A stretch of 64,000 nt of DNA from CAIZWU01 sp942492905 (GCA_942492905.1 OW818657.1:1178001-1242000); one strand, 5' to 3'. Numbered from the stretch's first letter, positions 1 to 12,600 are shown. The notes: a model not told the origin generated them from the letters alone. Numbers and translations are program-made.

Positions 1-143
1 GCGCCCCCCTATTCTTGCAAGACTCATCCACCGGACCGGTCCGGCAGATGGGTTCTGTCTTCGCTTTTCCTTCGCAATTTGCGTGGCAAGTTGAACTTCC
101 ATTGGATCAGCAAGGCAGGTCGTGTGGCAGATAATTTAGTCAA
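1..143. other. Left edge, no gene recognised
   Basis: No coding sequence is recognised before the first gene. The only visible structure is a 14-base perfect palindrome (CCGGACCGGTCCGG) near positions 31-44. It could be a protein-binding site or part of a terminator from a gene outside the window. Nothing decides between these. Confidence 0.3.
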
Positions 144-977
144 ATGAGAGAGAAATTGAGAAAATTCCCCCGCAGAGGAACGGTAACGAGCATCCTTGTT
201 GATAAATTTCTACATGCATATGTAATAGCCTTGACGGGGAATGAAACTTTTTGGCTCTACGGTTTTTTAACCACATCCAGAATCTGCGAACCCGATTTAT
301 TTTCATCTGATAAATGGAAAAAGTTGTTTATTTTTTCCGGTAGTGGATTCAATTCCGTTTGTATAGATGAATGTATCTTGGAATTAACTGAATCCGAGAA
401 GGTTGTCCCGCCCAAATGGGAAAAGGTCCCAGCATGGAAGCTTGAGCGTGGGGAAGTGCCAACGCCTTTCCGGGTTAAGACATGTGACCCCAGCGTGGAG
501 CACGAGATTTGGTATGTGACGGAAGATCAACTGTCCAAGTATCAGGAGAATGTGGCCTTCACGCACAAGGAACTGGTGGCTTACATCAAAGCCAACCTTG
601 ATCAGTTTGAGATCATCACTCCAAGGGAGGATCAGTTATCATCCCCTCCAGAAGCGCTGCCGGAGGTGGCGACGTTCACGCCGGGATGTCTTTACGAAAT
701 ATGGCTGTCAGGGTTGAACCTGATGGAACTGACCGATCTGGAGGAAATCTGGGAAGAGATCGACGAGGAACTGGAAAAGCACGCCGCGGGCGAAGTGATC
801 GGCATGGGCGGCACCGACGGGCAAGACCACCACAACATCGCCGTGCAAAGCGAGCCGGGCAAAGACAAGCAGGCCCTGACCTGCATCCGCCGCGTGCTCC
901 AACGCCTGAAAGCCAATCCGGAAACCACGGACATCTCCATCCAAGGAGGCTCCGGCAAGAACCTCGGCTTGAAGTAA
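144..977 (+). CDS. Hypothetical protein, possibly immunity-like
   Basis: A 277-residue soluble protein that I do not recognise with certainty. There is no signal peptide or membrane segment. The N-terminal part (about residues 10-60) is rich in aromatic and beta-strand residues, vaguely like Imm26-type immunity domains, but this is only a resemblance. The C-terminal third starts with a very acidic helix (residues about 195-215, LEEIWEEIDEELEK) and ends in a compact basic stretch. The first 500 bases are clearly AT-richer than the rest of the gene and than the neighbours. This suggests a recently acquired 5' part or a fused cassette. A relic of kdsB lies just downstream on the other strand, so the locus has been rearranged. 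Confidence 0.6.
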   Translation: MREKLRKFPRRGTVTSILVDKFLHAYVIALTGNETFWLYGFLTTSRICEPDLFSSDKWKKLFIFSGSGFNSVCIDECILELTESEKVVPPKWEKVPAWKLERGEVPTPFRVKTCDPSVEHEIWYVTEDQLSKYQENVAFTHKELVAYIKANLDQFEIITPREDQLSSPPEALPEVATFTPGCLYEIWLSGLNLMELTDLEEIWEEIDEELEKHAAGEVIGMGGTDGQDHHNIAVQSEPGKDKQALTCIRRVLQRLKANPETTDISIQGGSGKNLGLK

Positions 978-1023
978 AAGCCGTTTCGGCATCGGGCTGA
1001 CCTTGAAGCCGATGCTGGATCGG

Positions 1024-1275
1024 TCAGGGTTTCCGGATCAGCAGGGATTTCATGGCGGCGGCTTGTTCCGGGGTGTCGATGCCGGGGCTGTCGTGCGAGG
1101 TGATGACGCAGTGGATGGAGGCGCCGTTTTCCAGAGCGCGGAGTTGTTCGAGGCCTTCGGTGAGCTCCAGCGGAGAGGGGGGCCAGGCGACGAACTGATT
1201 CTGAAAGGCGCTACTGCGCCGTAGAGCCCCATGTGGTGGTAACCGGGGAAGCCCGGCTGCGGATTTCTGGGATGA
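1024..1275 (-). pseudogene. kdsB: C-terminal relic of kdsB (CMP-KDO synthetase)
   Basis: Read on the minus strand, this stretch encodes the C-terminal quarter of 3-deoxy-manno-octulosonate cytidylyltransferase. One frame gives PGFPGYHHMGLYG and a second gives FVAWPPSPLELTEGLEQLRA followed by SPGIDTPEQAAAMK and a stop at 1024-1026. These match the conserved KdsB pattern (HHxGLYxYR, then WPPSPLExxExLEQLR, then PGxDTPED). The join falls around position 1215 and requires a frame change with loss of a few bases where 'YRR' is expected. The first three quarters of the gene, including the nucleotide-binding N-terminus, are absent and replaced by the TPR gene upstream. An intact kdsB presumably exists elsewhere, because the enzyme is needed for LPS core synthesis. 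Confidence 0.7.
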
Positions 1276-1282
1276 GGAAACG

Positions 1283-2251
1283 CTACGGATTCGATTTCTT
1301 CAAGCTGCTCATTCGGCTTCTGGCACGACTTAGCTCGTATTTGGCCGTGATTGAAAAATGCGGATCCTTGGCATCCAGCACTTCCAGTGCGGTCAGAAAA
1401 TACTTCTCCGCCACTTTCAGGTTTTCCATTTTTTCGGTGGGTGTGCCATGCTTTGAGCGAAGCGAATACACTTCGCCAATTTGGGTTTGAATCCCCCCCC
1501 ACTCTTCGGGCATGGATTCCCTGGTAATGACCTCAAGGGCGGCTTCGAGAACGGTCAAAGCCTCTGCCAGCAGAGGTTCAGCAATTTTTCGTTTGGCCGA
1601 TGCCGCCTGATAATAAAGGAGACGCCCAAGGTGCGACTGCGCCTTTGCCCACTCCTTTGGATGACTATCAGGTTTGAGGAATTGAACTATTTCACGTATC
1701 GCAGCAATGCCTGCGGCATCACTGTCGTAGCCCGCCTTCGGCTGCATCCTGCCAACCAGTGCATAGCCAATAAATACTTGGGCATCCACCCATTCGGTTG
1801 GATCAGTCTCCTTGGTAAAAACCTCCTGAGCGGAGCGGTAAGCGGTCACGGCTTCCTCCAAGAGGCGGTCACCTTCGGCAAAGTCCCCATTCCCGGACTC
1901 CACGGACGCCGCCAGTGACAACGCAAATCCGAAGTCCATTTGCATCCTGGCCCAGGTTTTAGGGAACTTGGCACGTGGCGCCAGTGTGAGAGCCTCGCGG
2001 TAAAGCGGCAAGGAGGCTGAATATTTGGCTTGGTCATGAAGGGTCTTGGCGGCATCGCGTTTTTCCAGCGCGGGGGCCAAAGCCGGGTTTTGTTGCTCTC
2101 CGGTTTTGTTTGAGGCTTCACTCGAATCACGATCCTGAGTCTGCGCCCCGGCTGGAGCAGGCAGAATGGTAACCAGACTCAAAAGCAGCGCGATCAAGTA
2201 CGCAGGACTGGGAAGCAGATCAATTTCGAGCTTTACGGGAGGTGAAGGCAT
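1283..2251 (-). CDS. Secreted TPR-repeat protein
   Basis: 322 residues. The N-terminus has a hydrophobic segment (about residues 16-36, LIALLLSLVTILPAPAGAQ) that looks like a Sec signal peptide ending in an AxAQ site. The mature part is helical, with tetratricopeptide-like repeats in which a Trp-Ala/Val-x-x-Gln pattern recurs (WARMQMDFG, WVDAQVFIG, WAKAQSHLG, WGGIQTQIG) about every 50-60 residues. This is a diverged TPR family seen in many secreted or TIR/caspase-associated bacterial proteins. No enzymatic motif is visible. It probably acts as an extracytoplasmic protein-protein interaction scaffold. It ends only a few bases from the kdsB relic, so its arrival may have truncated that gene. 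Confidence 0.6.
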   Translation of the reverse strand: MPSPPVKLEIDLLPSPAYLIALLLSLVTILPAPAGAQTQDRDSSEASNKTGEQQNPALAPALEKRDAAKTLHDQAKYSASLPLYREALTLAPRAKFPKTWARMQMDFGFALSLAASVESGNGDFAEGDRLLEEAVTAYRSAQEVFTKETDPTEWVDAQVFIGYALVGRMQPKAGYDSDAAGIAAIREIVQFLKPDSHPKEWAKAQSHLGRLLYYQAASAKRKIAEPLLAEALTVLEAALEVITRESMPEEWGGIQTQIGEVYSLRSKHGTPTEKMENLKVAEKYFLTALEVLDAKDPHFSITAKYELSRARSRMSSLKKSNP

Positions 2252-2381
2252 AAAGTGGAAAGTAGATCACAGCATGATCCAATTGAAACAATTCAATCTC
2301 CAAACTTTATCTTCGCGCCAATCACCAGCATGACGCCGGCGGCGGGCAGGCAAACCCTGGATTCGCGGTCCTGGGCAGAGC

Positions 2382-3854
2382 TCAGGTCGTCAGAAGGTCC
2401 TTGATCACATGGCCATGCACATCCGTCAGGCGCCGCTCCACTCCGTTGTGATAGAAGCTGAGGCGTTCATGGTCGATGCCGAGGATGTCCAGAATGGTGG
2501 CGTGGAAATCATAGACCGTGACCACGTCCGCCACGGCCTTGTAGCCGAAATCATCGGTGGCTCCGAAGCTGTGGCCCGCCTTCACGCCGGCGCCGGCCAT
2601 AAAGGCGGTGAAGCCGGCGGGATTGTGGTCGCGTCCGCTGGCTCCCAGCTGGAAGGTGGGCATGCGGCCGAACTCCGTGCACCACACCACCAGGGTGTCG
2701 TCCAGCAGACCCCGTTGCTTGAGATCGGTCAGGAGCGCGGCGGTGGGCTGGTCCATGACCTCGCCGTGTTTGGTGTATTGTTCCTTGAGCGCCTTGTGGC
2801 CGTCCCAATTGCTGACGCCCTCTCCGCCGGTTTGATAGGCTCCGTTGAAGAGCTGGACGAACCGCACGCCTTTTTCGACGAGGCGGCGGGCGAGGATGCA
2901 GTTCCGGGCATAGGCGGCTTTCAGGTCCTTCACCGGATTGCCCGCTTCGTCCGCGCCATACATTTTCAAAATGTGGGCGGGTTCATTGGAAAGATCCGCC
3001 ACCTCCGGCACGGACAACTGCATGCGCGCCGCGAGTTCGTAGCTGGAGATCCGGGCGGCCAGTTCGGAGTCGCCCGGGAACCGTTCGAGGTGATGCCGGT
3101 TCAGCGTGCTGATGAATTCACGCGTGGCGCGGTCGCCGGCGGGACTGACGGCCGCAGGCCGCGCCAGATTGCGGACCGGCTGCGAGGCATTGAAATCCGT
3201 GCCCTGAAATGCGGCAGGCAGGAATCCCGACCCCCAGAAGTTCCCGCTCGATTGCGGGGCGCCGCGCGGGTCGGGGATCGCCACATAGGCCGGCAGGGTT
3301 TCATTGGCGGTGCCCAGCGCATAGGTTGTCCAGGCTCCCATGCTGGGGAAACCGTCGAGGGTAAACCCGGTGCCCATGAAGTTTTCGCCGGGACCGTGTG
3401 TATTGGTTTTTCCGGTCAGGGAATGCACGAAGCAAAGGTCGTCGGCCAGAGCCCCCAGATGGGGCACCAGGTCCGAAATCATCTTGCCCGTCTGGCCGCG
3501 CGGGCGGAAGGCCCAAGGGCTTTGGTTCAGGGCGCCCTGTCCTCCCTGGAAGGTGATGATGCCTTCGCCGCCCGGCATGGGCTGGCCGTGGAGGCGGATC
3601 AGTTCGGGTTTGTAGTCAAAGGTGTCCAGCTGACTGACGGCTCCAGAGCAGAAGATCATGAGGACGTTTTTGGCCCGCGGCTTGAAATGGGGGCGCCGCG
3701 CTGCATTGGGGTTGGCGGGATTGATGTCCGGGCGGATGGGCCGTGCCGTTGTGGCGAGGGCGTGCTCCTGTCCCAGCAAATGCGACAGGGCAATCCCGCT
3801 CAATCCCGTGGCGGTGCGGGAGAGGAAACCTCGGCGGTTGAGCAGTGGGTGCAT
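2382..3854 (-). CDS. DUF1501 protein, Tat-exported
   Basis: 490 residues. The N-terminus has a twin-arginine signal (NRRGFLSR followed by a hydrophobic stretch), so folded export by Tat is expected. The body has the hallmarks of DUF1501, a sulfatase/alkaline-phosphatase-like fold: the VLMIFCSGAVSQLDTFDYKP opening strand, later GPGENFMGTG, NWDGH, and the metal-site region VVWCTEFGRMPTF with GRDHNP. It lies 20 bases downstream of the PSD1 cytochrome gene on the same strand. This is the standard pairing in Planctomycetes and Verrucomicrobia, where both are thought to act in the periplasm. The true substrate is unknown. It may be a sulfated or phosphorylated polysaccharide, but that is inference. 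Confidence 0.85.
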   Translation of the reverse strand: MHPLLNRRGFLSRTATGLSGIALSHLLGQEHALATTARPIRPDINPANPNAARRPHFKPRAKNVLMIFCSGAVSQLDTFDYKPELIRLHGQPMPGGEGIITFQGGQGALNQSPWAFRPRGQTGKMISDLVPHLGALADDLCFVHSLTGKTNTHGPGENFMGTGFTLDGFPSMGAWTTYALGTANETLPAYVAIPDPRGAPQSSGNFWGSGFLPAAFQGTDFNASQPVRNLARPAAVSPAGDRATREFISTLNRHHLERFPGDSELAARISSYELAARMQLSVPEVADLSNEPAHILKMYGADEAGNPVKDLKAAYARNCILARRLVEKGVRFVQLFNGAYQTGGEGVSNWDGHKALKEQYTKHGEVMDQPTAALLTDLKQRGLLDDTLVVWCTEFGRMPTFQLGASGRDHNPAGFTAFMAGAGVKAGHSFGATDDFGYKAVADVVTVYDFHATILDILGIDHERLSFYHNGVERRLTDVHGHVIKDLLTT

Positions 3855-3874
3855 GTCGGGAAAGGTGTCAGGGG

Positions 3875-6790
<2,916 letters not shown>

Positions 6791-6820
6791 CTCAGGGTAA
6801 TGGATAACGCCGGAATCTCA

Positions 6821-6838
6821 ATTCCCCGTTCGGGGGAG
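6821..6838. promoter_or_regulatory. Palindromic operator-like element, copy 1
   Basis: The 18-mer ATTCCCCGTTCGGGGGAG contains the inverted repeat CCCCG-TT-CGGGG. It lies 31-48 bases upstream of the PSD1 start codon on the minus strand. The identical 18-mer occurs once more, at 13457-13474, in front of the sensor kinase. Exact identity in two intergenic regions suggests a binding site for a shared regulator, most simply the response regulator encoded downstream of that kinase. A TATAAG-like -10 candidate lies further upstream on the minus strand near 6870. Confidence 0.55.
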
Positions 6839-6898
6839 CGTCCAGGAGCGGGGGGCCCAACATAAAGTCTTATACCAGGCGGAGGGGAGAGGGCGGTA

Positions 6899-9800
6899 TC
6901 AATTTGTCAGGATGCGGATCCGGAGGAGTTTGGCGGGAAGGTCCATTGGGGTGGTCGCGCGGATGGTTTCGGTGCCATCACCGTTGTCGCGCACCACCAT
7001 CAGGGCTCCGGTCACGGGGGTCCAATGGCTGCCGGTGGTGCTCATTTCGGGGAGATAAGTCAGGTCCGGGGCCTGCTTCAGACGGGGGAATTCAAAGTGC
7101 AGCATTCCTTGGGATGAAGTGACCTGAAACAACGTGGCCGGTGGCGTGGCCCTGGGGGCGAGTCCGAAAGCATAGCGCAGCAAATTGACCAGACCCGTCC
7201 GGCCGGGATCGGCGGCCGGTCCGCTGATGGCGGGATCCCCTAGCTCTGTTGCGCTGAAGTGTAATTCACGCCATGCGTCGTATCCCACTCCTTCAGGCAA
7301 GGTCCGGGTCACCGTGATGGAATCCGACGCCAATGGATTTCCGCTATATCCGATGGCTTCGAAGCTGATGACATTCGGACCGGGAAGGAGGGGCGCCGTG
7401 ATCTGCCACTGTGTCAGGCTGCTCCAGACGACGGCGGAGGGGATCCCTGCGAGCCTGATATCCCGGACGTCGATTCCGGCCGTGCCCTGCAGCAACACTT
7501 CCGCCGCTTCCGTGGCGAAGGGGGCTCCGTTATTCGTAGTCAGGGCAAAGGAGGTCTGGGATGGCATCTGGCCCAGGGCAAAATTCCGGCGGGCCGTGAT
7601 ATAACTGGCGGCTCCGCTGAAGTTTTTACCCACGACCGATCCGTAATGCGTCAACCATGGCGTCAGTTCGTTGGTTTTAAAAACCGTGTCGCAAAGATGC
7701 CTGACATGCCCCAGATACCGGCGCTGGTGGGCCGGGCTGCTGGTGATGAGTTTGGCGAGGGCATTGCCGGAAGGCTGCAGGGCCGAGGTGGTGGAGGCAC
7801 TCATGGCGAAGTCCATGTCCCATGGGAGAAACTGGATGCCCCGTCCGCTGTCCGGCACAAAAAAGCGCACATTATGCTGCAGTCCGCCCGTGTAATAACT
7901 ATCTCCCACCCCCCACAGATTCACCAGAGCGGTGCAGCGGAAGACTTCGTCAAGATCGAGCAGGTCCGGGGCAGCGGCTGCCAGCGCGCTGGAGGGCAGG
8001 GCCATCGTTTGGGCGAGCCTGATCAATCCATCGTATTGGTCGCGGCGTTTGCCGGAGCGGATGTCGAATGGGCCGCGGTATTGTTCCTTGTCAGAGCCGA
8101 GATCGGCCAGATCGGTGCCCACATGCACAAAAGGGGAGGGCAGTTTGAGGCTTTCCGGATTGCCGGGTTGGCTCAGTGAGGTGGGATCGTAGGTGATGTC
8201 CAGATTGAACACGGTGCCTTCCTCCGCATACTGCGATTCGGACCATGACCCTCCGTAAGCCGCCATCTGCAGGATGGCGGGGCCGGTGTGGATCCGGCCG
8301 GGGGCGATGAAATAGCATAAATCGTCCTGCGGGCAGGGCAGGCCGGCCCGGTGGAAGGTGTGGCGCACATAGATTTCATCCTGACTGCGCACGGCGGGGG
8401 TGCGGCCCGAGCGGTCGATGCCGATGCTCTCATGGACCCCGTGGAATTTCCGGTCCGCCGGAAAGCCGATGTCGTAGCCGATGTAGTCATTCCCATCCCG
8501 GGCCCGGGCCGCCGCGCTTCCCTTCAGGGTCACCCCCACCCCATAATAAATCTCCTCGTTGCGGCTCACGAGGGTGCCTGGGAGGGGCTGATTGCTCAAG
8601 AGGTTCGGCACTGCCAGCAGGGCGGCATGATCCGCGGCCCGCATGATCAGCCGGAGCTTAGGTGCCGGAAGATTTGAGGTCTGGTCATCCTGCCACTGGA
8701 TCAGCGCTCCGCCCGCGGCGCCTGCGGCGGGACCTTGCGTGGACGCTCCGGCCGGGTCGGAAAACTCCACGTAAAATTGCAGGATGGCCCCGGCCGCACG
8801 GCCGGGCAGGACTGCCGACCAGCGGCCTGCGGCCAGCGTCATCGTCGTGCTGGTGAAGGTGGTAGCGCCATCCAATCTGGAATGCACCACCGCGGTGGCG
8901 ATGCCGTCAGGATCGGTGGCTTCGGCGGAAACGGTGACCGGTTGTCCGGCGGCCGGCACGGCCGGCTCATGGGTCATTGAATGCACCACGGGTCCGGCAT
9001 TGGGGGCCGCGCGGGAATTCACAGCTCCGGGCGTGCCCCGCCGCGCCGGAATCGGCAACTCCCAGGTGCGGGCCAGTTTTTGATAGTATGCCCGGGTGTT
9101 CAGTTGGTTCGTGCCCGACAGCCAGCGCGCGCGGAAGCTGATTTCATGAATGTCCGCGGCATTGAGGGCCTGATTGTTCACGAAGGTGGATTCCGCGTGA
9201 TTGTGATTGGTCTCCGTGGGACCGCTGGCGGCCAGGTGCAGCACATGGTTGGAAGGCACCCCAGGCTCGGGAATGACCGCGCTGGTCCCATGGTTGCCGA
9301 GGAAGCGCCAGTTGCTTCCGGTGGGCAGGGTTTCGAAATTGCCGTTCCGGATCAGTTCCTGGGGAGCACCGTCGGGATTCCGCTTCACGCTCAAATCATC
9401 GATCAGGCACTCGCCCGCATCCAGCATGCCCAGCCGGAATTCGTTCCAGGTGGCGGGGCCGAACCGTTGCTGGCCGTTGCTCCTCCAGGTAAACGTTTGC
9501 CATGCGCTGGCCGCCGTTTCATCACTGTCCGCCCACGCTCCGGGCAGCGAATTGTCCGCACGGGCATCACGCAGTTCCAGCGTGGAACCGCCGCTGCGGC
9601 TCCACTTTCCGGGCGCATAAACGACTTCATCCGCCGGATTGCCGGTGGCGTCCAGGAGTTCGAGACGCTCCCCATCGTTGTCGAGCTTTCCGGTCAGGCC
9701 ACCGATGATTTTCGTGGCCCGTTCCGGCCATGCTGTCGTGAGCAGGGCAGCATCGTTCGCGACCACCAGGTAATCTCCGGCCGCCAATTGCGTGCCGGCC

Positions 9801-11440
9801 GGGAAGGTGAAGGAGACCGCGTCGTCAAGTTGCCAGCCGCTCAGATCCACGGCGGCGTTTCCTTTGTTGTGAAGTTCGATCCATTCCTCCGGATTGGAGC
9901 GCACCGGTTGCCCGGGCACGGCGGGCGCGATTTTACGCAGCGCGGAGAGCCTGACCCCGCAAATCATGTCATTGCTGGTGGCGATCTGTTGGTGCACCTG
10001 AACCGAGAGGCGGTTCACCCCGGCGACCAGGGGCAGGCCCGCCACGGGTACATCCACCGGAGTCTGGAGCACGGCGTTGCCCACACCAGCCGTCGTGGGA
10101 GTCGTGGCGGTAATGGTGCCTGAGGGGAGGTTGAAGCGGGTGCCAGGCAGTTCCACGCCGTTCAGAAAAAACACTGCACCGTCATCGACCACATGTTCCA
10201 GGCGCAGCACCGTCAGCGAGGCCCGCTCTGCTTCCGTCAGGGTGAAATCGGTCTCGAAATAATAACTGACCGTATTGCTGGAGGCGAAGGGCGTGCGTAG
10301 CGGTTCGGGCAGCGAGCCGGGGGTGGTCTCGAAGCCCAGCAGGCCCTGGCCCTGAAGCCAGCCATTGCCCACCGGATGGTTCACCGCCGCCCAGCCCGGC
10401 CCCGCCTGGCCTCCTCCCGACAGATACCTCCAGACGGCATCGAGCGCTACCAACCCGGAGGTTTCCACGACCTCCGGCAGGGCGGGTGAGCTGGGGAACG
10501 GCGGGGCATGAAACAGAATTTCATTGATCACCACGTCCGTAAAAAGCGTGAAGGGATTGGCTGTGTCGAAGCTGGGGGAGGCCGGAACTATCATGCGCCC
10601 CTCCCGGCGCGCACGGCCTGTGGGGCGCACGATGACGGCATCCAGCAGAGCCGCGCCGCCCGCGCCGTGCAGGAACAACCGGTCGCCATCGGCCGGATGG
10701 AAACCCAGGGCTGCTTCCTCGATCACGAGAAATTCACCAGCGTTCAAAGTGGCCTCCGGGAACAGGTAGGAGCCTAGTTTGAAATCATGGAGGGAAACCG
10801 CCGCCGGACCCTCGTTCACCAACTCCACGCGGAAAACCGGATCAAGGGCCCCGGAAATTTCCGAGATCCTGACCGCCGTCGTGGTGGTGGCCATAGTGGG
10901 AAAATTTGCGGCTCCCGGCGTTCCGCCGATTCCGGAACTGGCGGCCCATGCCTGGGGACTGGAATCCGCACTGCGCCGGCGCCGGGAAAGCGTGGCCCCG
11001 GAACCATCCGCGCCGAGGGGCCAATGACCGCCATCGCGATAATCCAGTTCATCCATGATCCGTCCCGCGACGTTGACGAGCTGGATCAGTTCGCCGCCAT
11101 TGGACAGCCGTCCCTCCCAGGGTCCCAGCGCCCCCGGAACTGTAGCCAGCCCATTGGAGATGATCTGGTAGCCCCCTGCGGCAAGCACGGTGCCTTCCGG
11201 AAAGGTAAAACCGATGCCTCCCGTGATCTTCCACCCGGACAAGTCGATGTCCGTTCCCATCAGGTTGGTCAGCTCGATCCATTCGCCTTCCCCCACGGCG
11301 TCGTTATACATGACTTCATTGAACAACGCCGTGCTGTCCGAACCCCTCGCGGTCATGGCCGCACACAACGCGGCGGAGCCCGTCAGGACTACCAGCAGAC
11401 ACCGGGGGAACAGAGGGAGGAACCTTTTCATGGGGGGCAA
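6899..11440 (-). CDS. Secreted lamin-tail / CotH-like giant protein
   Basis: 1513 residues with a Sec-type signal peptide at the N-terminus. It contains lamin-tail domains. The first starts near residue 35 (FNEVMYNDAVGEGEWIELTN, DLSGWKITGGIGFTFPEGT), a second is recognisable near residue 520 (EEWIELHNKGNAAVDLSGWQL), and partial copies lie between. Around residues 780-1290 is a CotH-like region (RNEEIYYGVGVTLKGSA and the FLPWDMDFAM motif, which matches the Asp-containing CotH kinase core). A beta-sandwich tail follows (ending FRVRILTN in style). CotH proteins are atypical secreted kinases in spores. In Verrucomicrobia the LTD-CotH combination is a common large exoprotein of unknown target. Catalytic competence is not certain here. 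It is separate from the PSD1 gene by about 110 bases. Confidence 0.8.
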   Translation of the reverse strand: MPPMKRFLPLFPRCLLVVLTGSAALCAAMTARGSDSTALFNEVMYNDAVGEGEWIELTNLMGTDIDLSGWKITGGIGFTFPEGTVLAAGGYQIISNGLATVPGALGPWEGRLSNGGELIQLVNVAGRIMDELDYRDGGHWPLGADGSGATLSRRRRSADSSPQAWAASSGIGGTPGAANFPTMATTTTAVRISEISGALDPVFRVELVNEGPAAVSLHDFKLGSYLFPEATLNAGEFLVIEEAALGFHPADGDRLFLHGAGGAALLDAVIVRPTGRARREGRMIVPASPSFDTANPFTLFTDVVINEILFHAPPFPSSPALPEVVETSGLVALDAVWRYLSGGGQAGPGWAAVNHPVGNGWLQGQGLLGFETTPGSLPEPLRTPFASSNTVSYYFETDFTLTEAERASLTVLRLEHVVDDGAVFFLNGVELPGTRFNLPSGTITATTPTTAGVGNAVLQTPVDVPVAGLPLVAGVNRLSVQVHQQIATSNDMICGVRLSALRKIAPAVPGQPVRSNPEEWIELHNKGNAAVDLSGWQLDDAVSFTFPAGTQLAAGDYLVVANDAALLTTAWPERATKIIGGLTGKLDNDGERLELLDATGNPADEVVYAPGKWSRSGGSTLELRDARADNSLPGAWADSDETAASAWQTFTWRSNGQQRFGPATWNEFRLGMLDAGECLIDDLSVKRNPDGAPQELIRNGNFETLPTGSNWRFLGNHGTSAVIPEPGVPSNHVLHLAASGPTETNHNHAESTFVNNQALNAADIHEISFRARWLSGTNQLNTRAYYQKLARTWELPIPARRGTPGAVNSRAAPNAGPVVHSMTHEPAVPAAGQPVTVSAEATDPDGIATAVVHSRLDGATTFTSTTMTLAAGRWSAVLPGRAAGAILQFYVEFSDPAGASTQGPAAGAAGGALIQWQDDQTSNLPAPKLRLIMRAADHAALLAVPNLLSNQPLPGTLVSRNEEIYYGVGVTLKGSAAARARDGNDYIGYDIGFPADRKFHGVHESIGIDRSGRTPAVRSQDEIYVRHTFHRAGLPCPQDDLCYFIAPGRIHTGPAILQMAAYGGSWSESQYAEEGTVFNLDITYDPTSLSQPGNPESLKLPSPFVHVGTDLADLGSDKEQYRGPFDIRSGKRRDQYDGLIRLAQTMALPSSALAAAAPDLLDLDEVFRCTALVNLWGVGDSYYTGGLQHNVRFFVPDSGRGIQFLPWDMDFAMSASTTSALQPSGNALAKLITSSPAHQRRYLGHVRHLCDTVFKTNELTPWLTHYGSVVGKNFSGAASYITARRNFALGQMPSQTSFALTTNNGAPFATEAAEVLLQGTAGIDVRDIRLAGIPSAVVWSSLTQWQITAPLLPGPNVISFEAIGYSGNPLASDSITVTRTLPEGVGYDAWRELHFSATELGDPAISGPAADPGRTGLVNLLRYAFGLAPRATPPATLFQVTSSQGMLHFEFPRLKQAPDLTYLPEMSTTGSHWTPVTGALMVVRDNGDGTETIRATTPMDLPAKLLRIRILTN

Positions 11441-11544
11441 TGTGGGGGAAAAGGAAAGGTGCCGGAAGCCTTCGGCTCACGGCACCTTCTTACTGGACCG
11501 TGCAGAAAATAAACAGGACGGATGCACGTGCCGGGGAGTTGAGG

Positions 11545-12555
11545 TCAGGGAGGCGTCACCCGGACCGACCGGTAATAGAGACGCTTGGGAGCCCGGGTGG
11601 AATACAGCCGGGTCATCTCTCCGCCCCGGCCGATGATGCCCGACTCCACCGTTTCCCAGTCCTGGAGATTCGCGGAGGATTCGATGCGGTAGGTGCGGTT
11701 TTTAGCCGTGTGGAAACTGAACTCGATGGACGTAAAAATGTCTGCCTTGGATTCCGGAGTGCTGAGCGGGTTGTTGGGATTGAACCCCAAAGCTGTCTCA
11801 AACGTATCGTCGAAGCCATCGCCGTCGATGTCGGGGTTCACGACGGATGGACCGTAGAGTTCGATTTCATCGATAGCGGTACCGGCGGGACTGATGCCGG
11901 TGCCGGGCACCAGAATACGGAAGCCGGTAGCCTGCACTCCGGCGATTCCCTCGGCGATTTCATATTCATGGCGGTAGTAGGCGGTGAACCCCCCACCGAT
12001 CACCGCGTCTTCACTGGCGATGTAGTCCAAGGTTCCAATGGTCACCCAGCCCGTGGCGGCATCGCCGGTTTCCTGCGTGGTGGCATCCGGGGTTGCGATG
12101 CGGGTGATTTGAATGGTGTAAAGACCAAGGCACCGGTCGGGCAGCTGACCCAGGTAGCCATTGTCCTGGGGATCGGTGACATTGTTCCCGTTGTCCCGGC
12201 CAAAGGCGAAGGAGGTAATGGTAGTGAGTTGCCCCAGCGCGATGCCGGCAAAGGCCGGAGAGTTGCCATCCGCGCCGATCCAGCTGTTCGCGTTGCCGTA
12301 GCTGCCGTCGTTGAGGGTGGGGATGTAGTGCGGGCCGACAGCCAACTCACCCGAGGCGATAGCGGTGGCTCCGGCCCCGGTGGCCAGGTTCGGTGGAACC
12401 GGAGCCGGATTTTCGGCGCTGAAGTTATCCCCTTCATTGCCGTCCCAAAGCAGGATGAATCCTCCGGACGGAGTAATAGTGACGTCCGCCTGCAGCAACG
12501 GAAGAGGAGTTAGCAGGCAGGCGGTGATCAGAGGGAAGGCGGTGATGGTTTTCAT
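11545..12555 (-). CDS. Secreted paralogue of the PEP-CTERM protein, alternative C-terminus
   Basis: 336 residues. A signal peptide (MKTITAFPLITACLLTPLPL) is followed by a domain of about 230 residues nearly the same as that of the next gene upstream (ITPSGGFILLWDGNEGDNF, GELAVGPHYIPTLNDGSYGN, FAFGRDNGNNVTDP, GYLGQLPDRCLGLYT, then ATGFRILVPGTGISPAGTA). The C-terminus differs. In place of a PEP-CTERM anchor it has a short linker with DIDGDGFDDTFETALGFNPN (a thrombospondin-type-3-like calcium motif). A small beta domain follows (YRIESSANLQDWETVESGI ... YYRSVRV), a terminal module typical of verrucomicrobial exoproteins. It is probably surface-located or secreted, and tandem with its paralogue. 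Function is unknown. Confidence 0.75.
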   Translation of the reverse strand: MKTITAFPLITACLLTPLPLLQADVTITPSGGFILLWDGNEGDNFSAENPAPVPPNLATGAGATAIASGELAVGPHYIPTLNDGSYGNANSWIGADGNSPAFAGIALGQLTTITSFAFGRDNGNNVTDPQDNGYLGQLPDRCLGLYTIQITRIATPDATTQETGDAATGWVTIGTLDYIASEDAVIGGGFTAYYRHEYEIAEGIAGVQATGFRILVPGTGISPAGTAIDEIELYGPSVVNPDIDGDGFDDTFETALGFNPNNPLSTPESKADIFTSIEFSFHTAKNRTYRIESSANLQDWETVESGIIGRGGEMTRLYSTRAPKRLYYRSVRVTPP

Positions 12556-12600
12556 GGCGGGAAATCAACAAATCCGGCTGGAAGATGGGGTGGGGAAATC

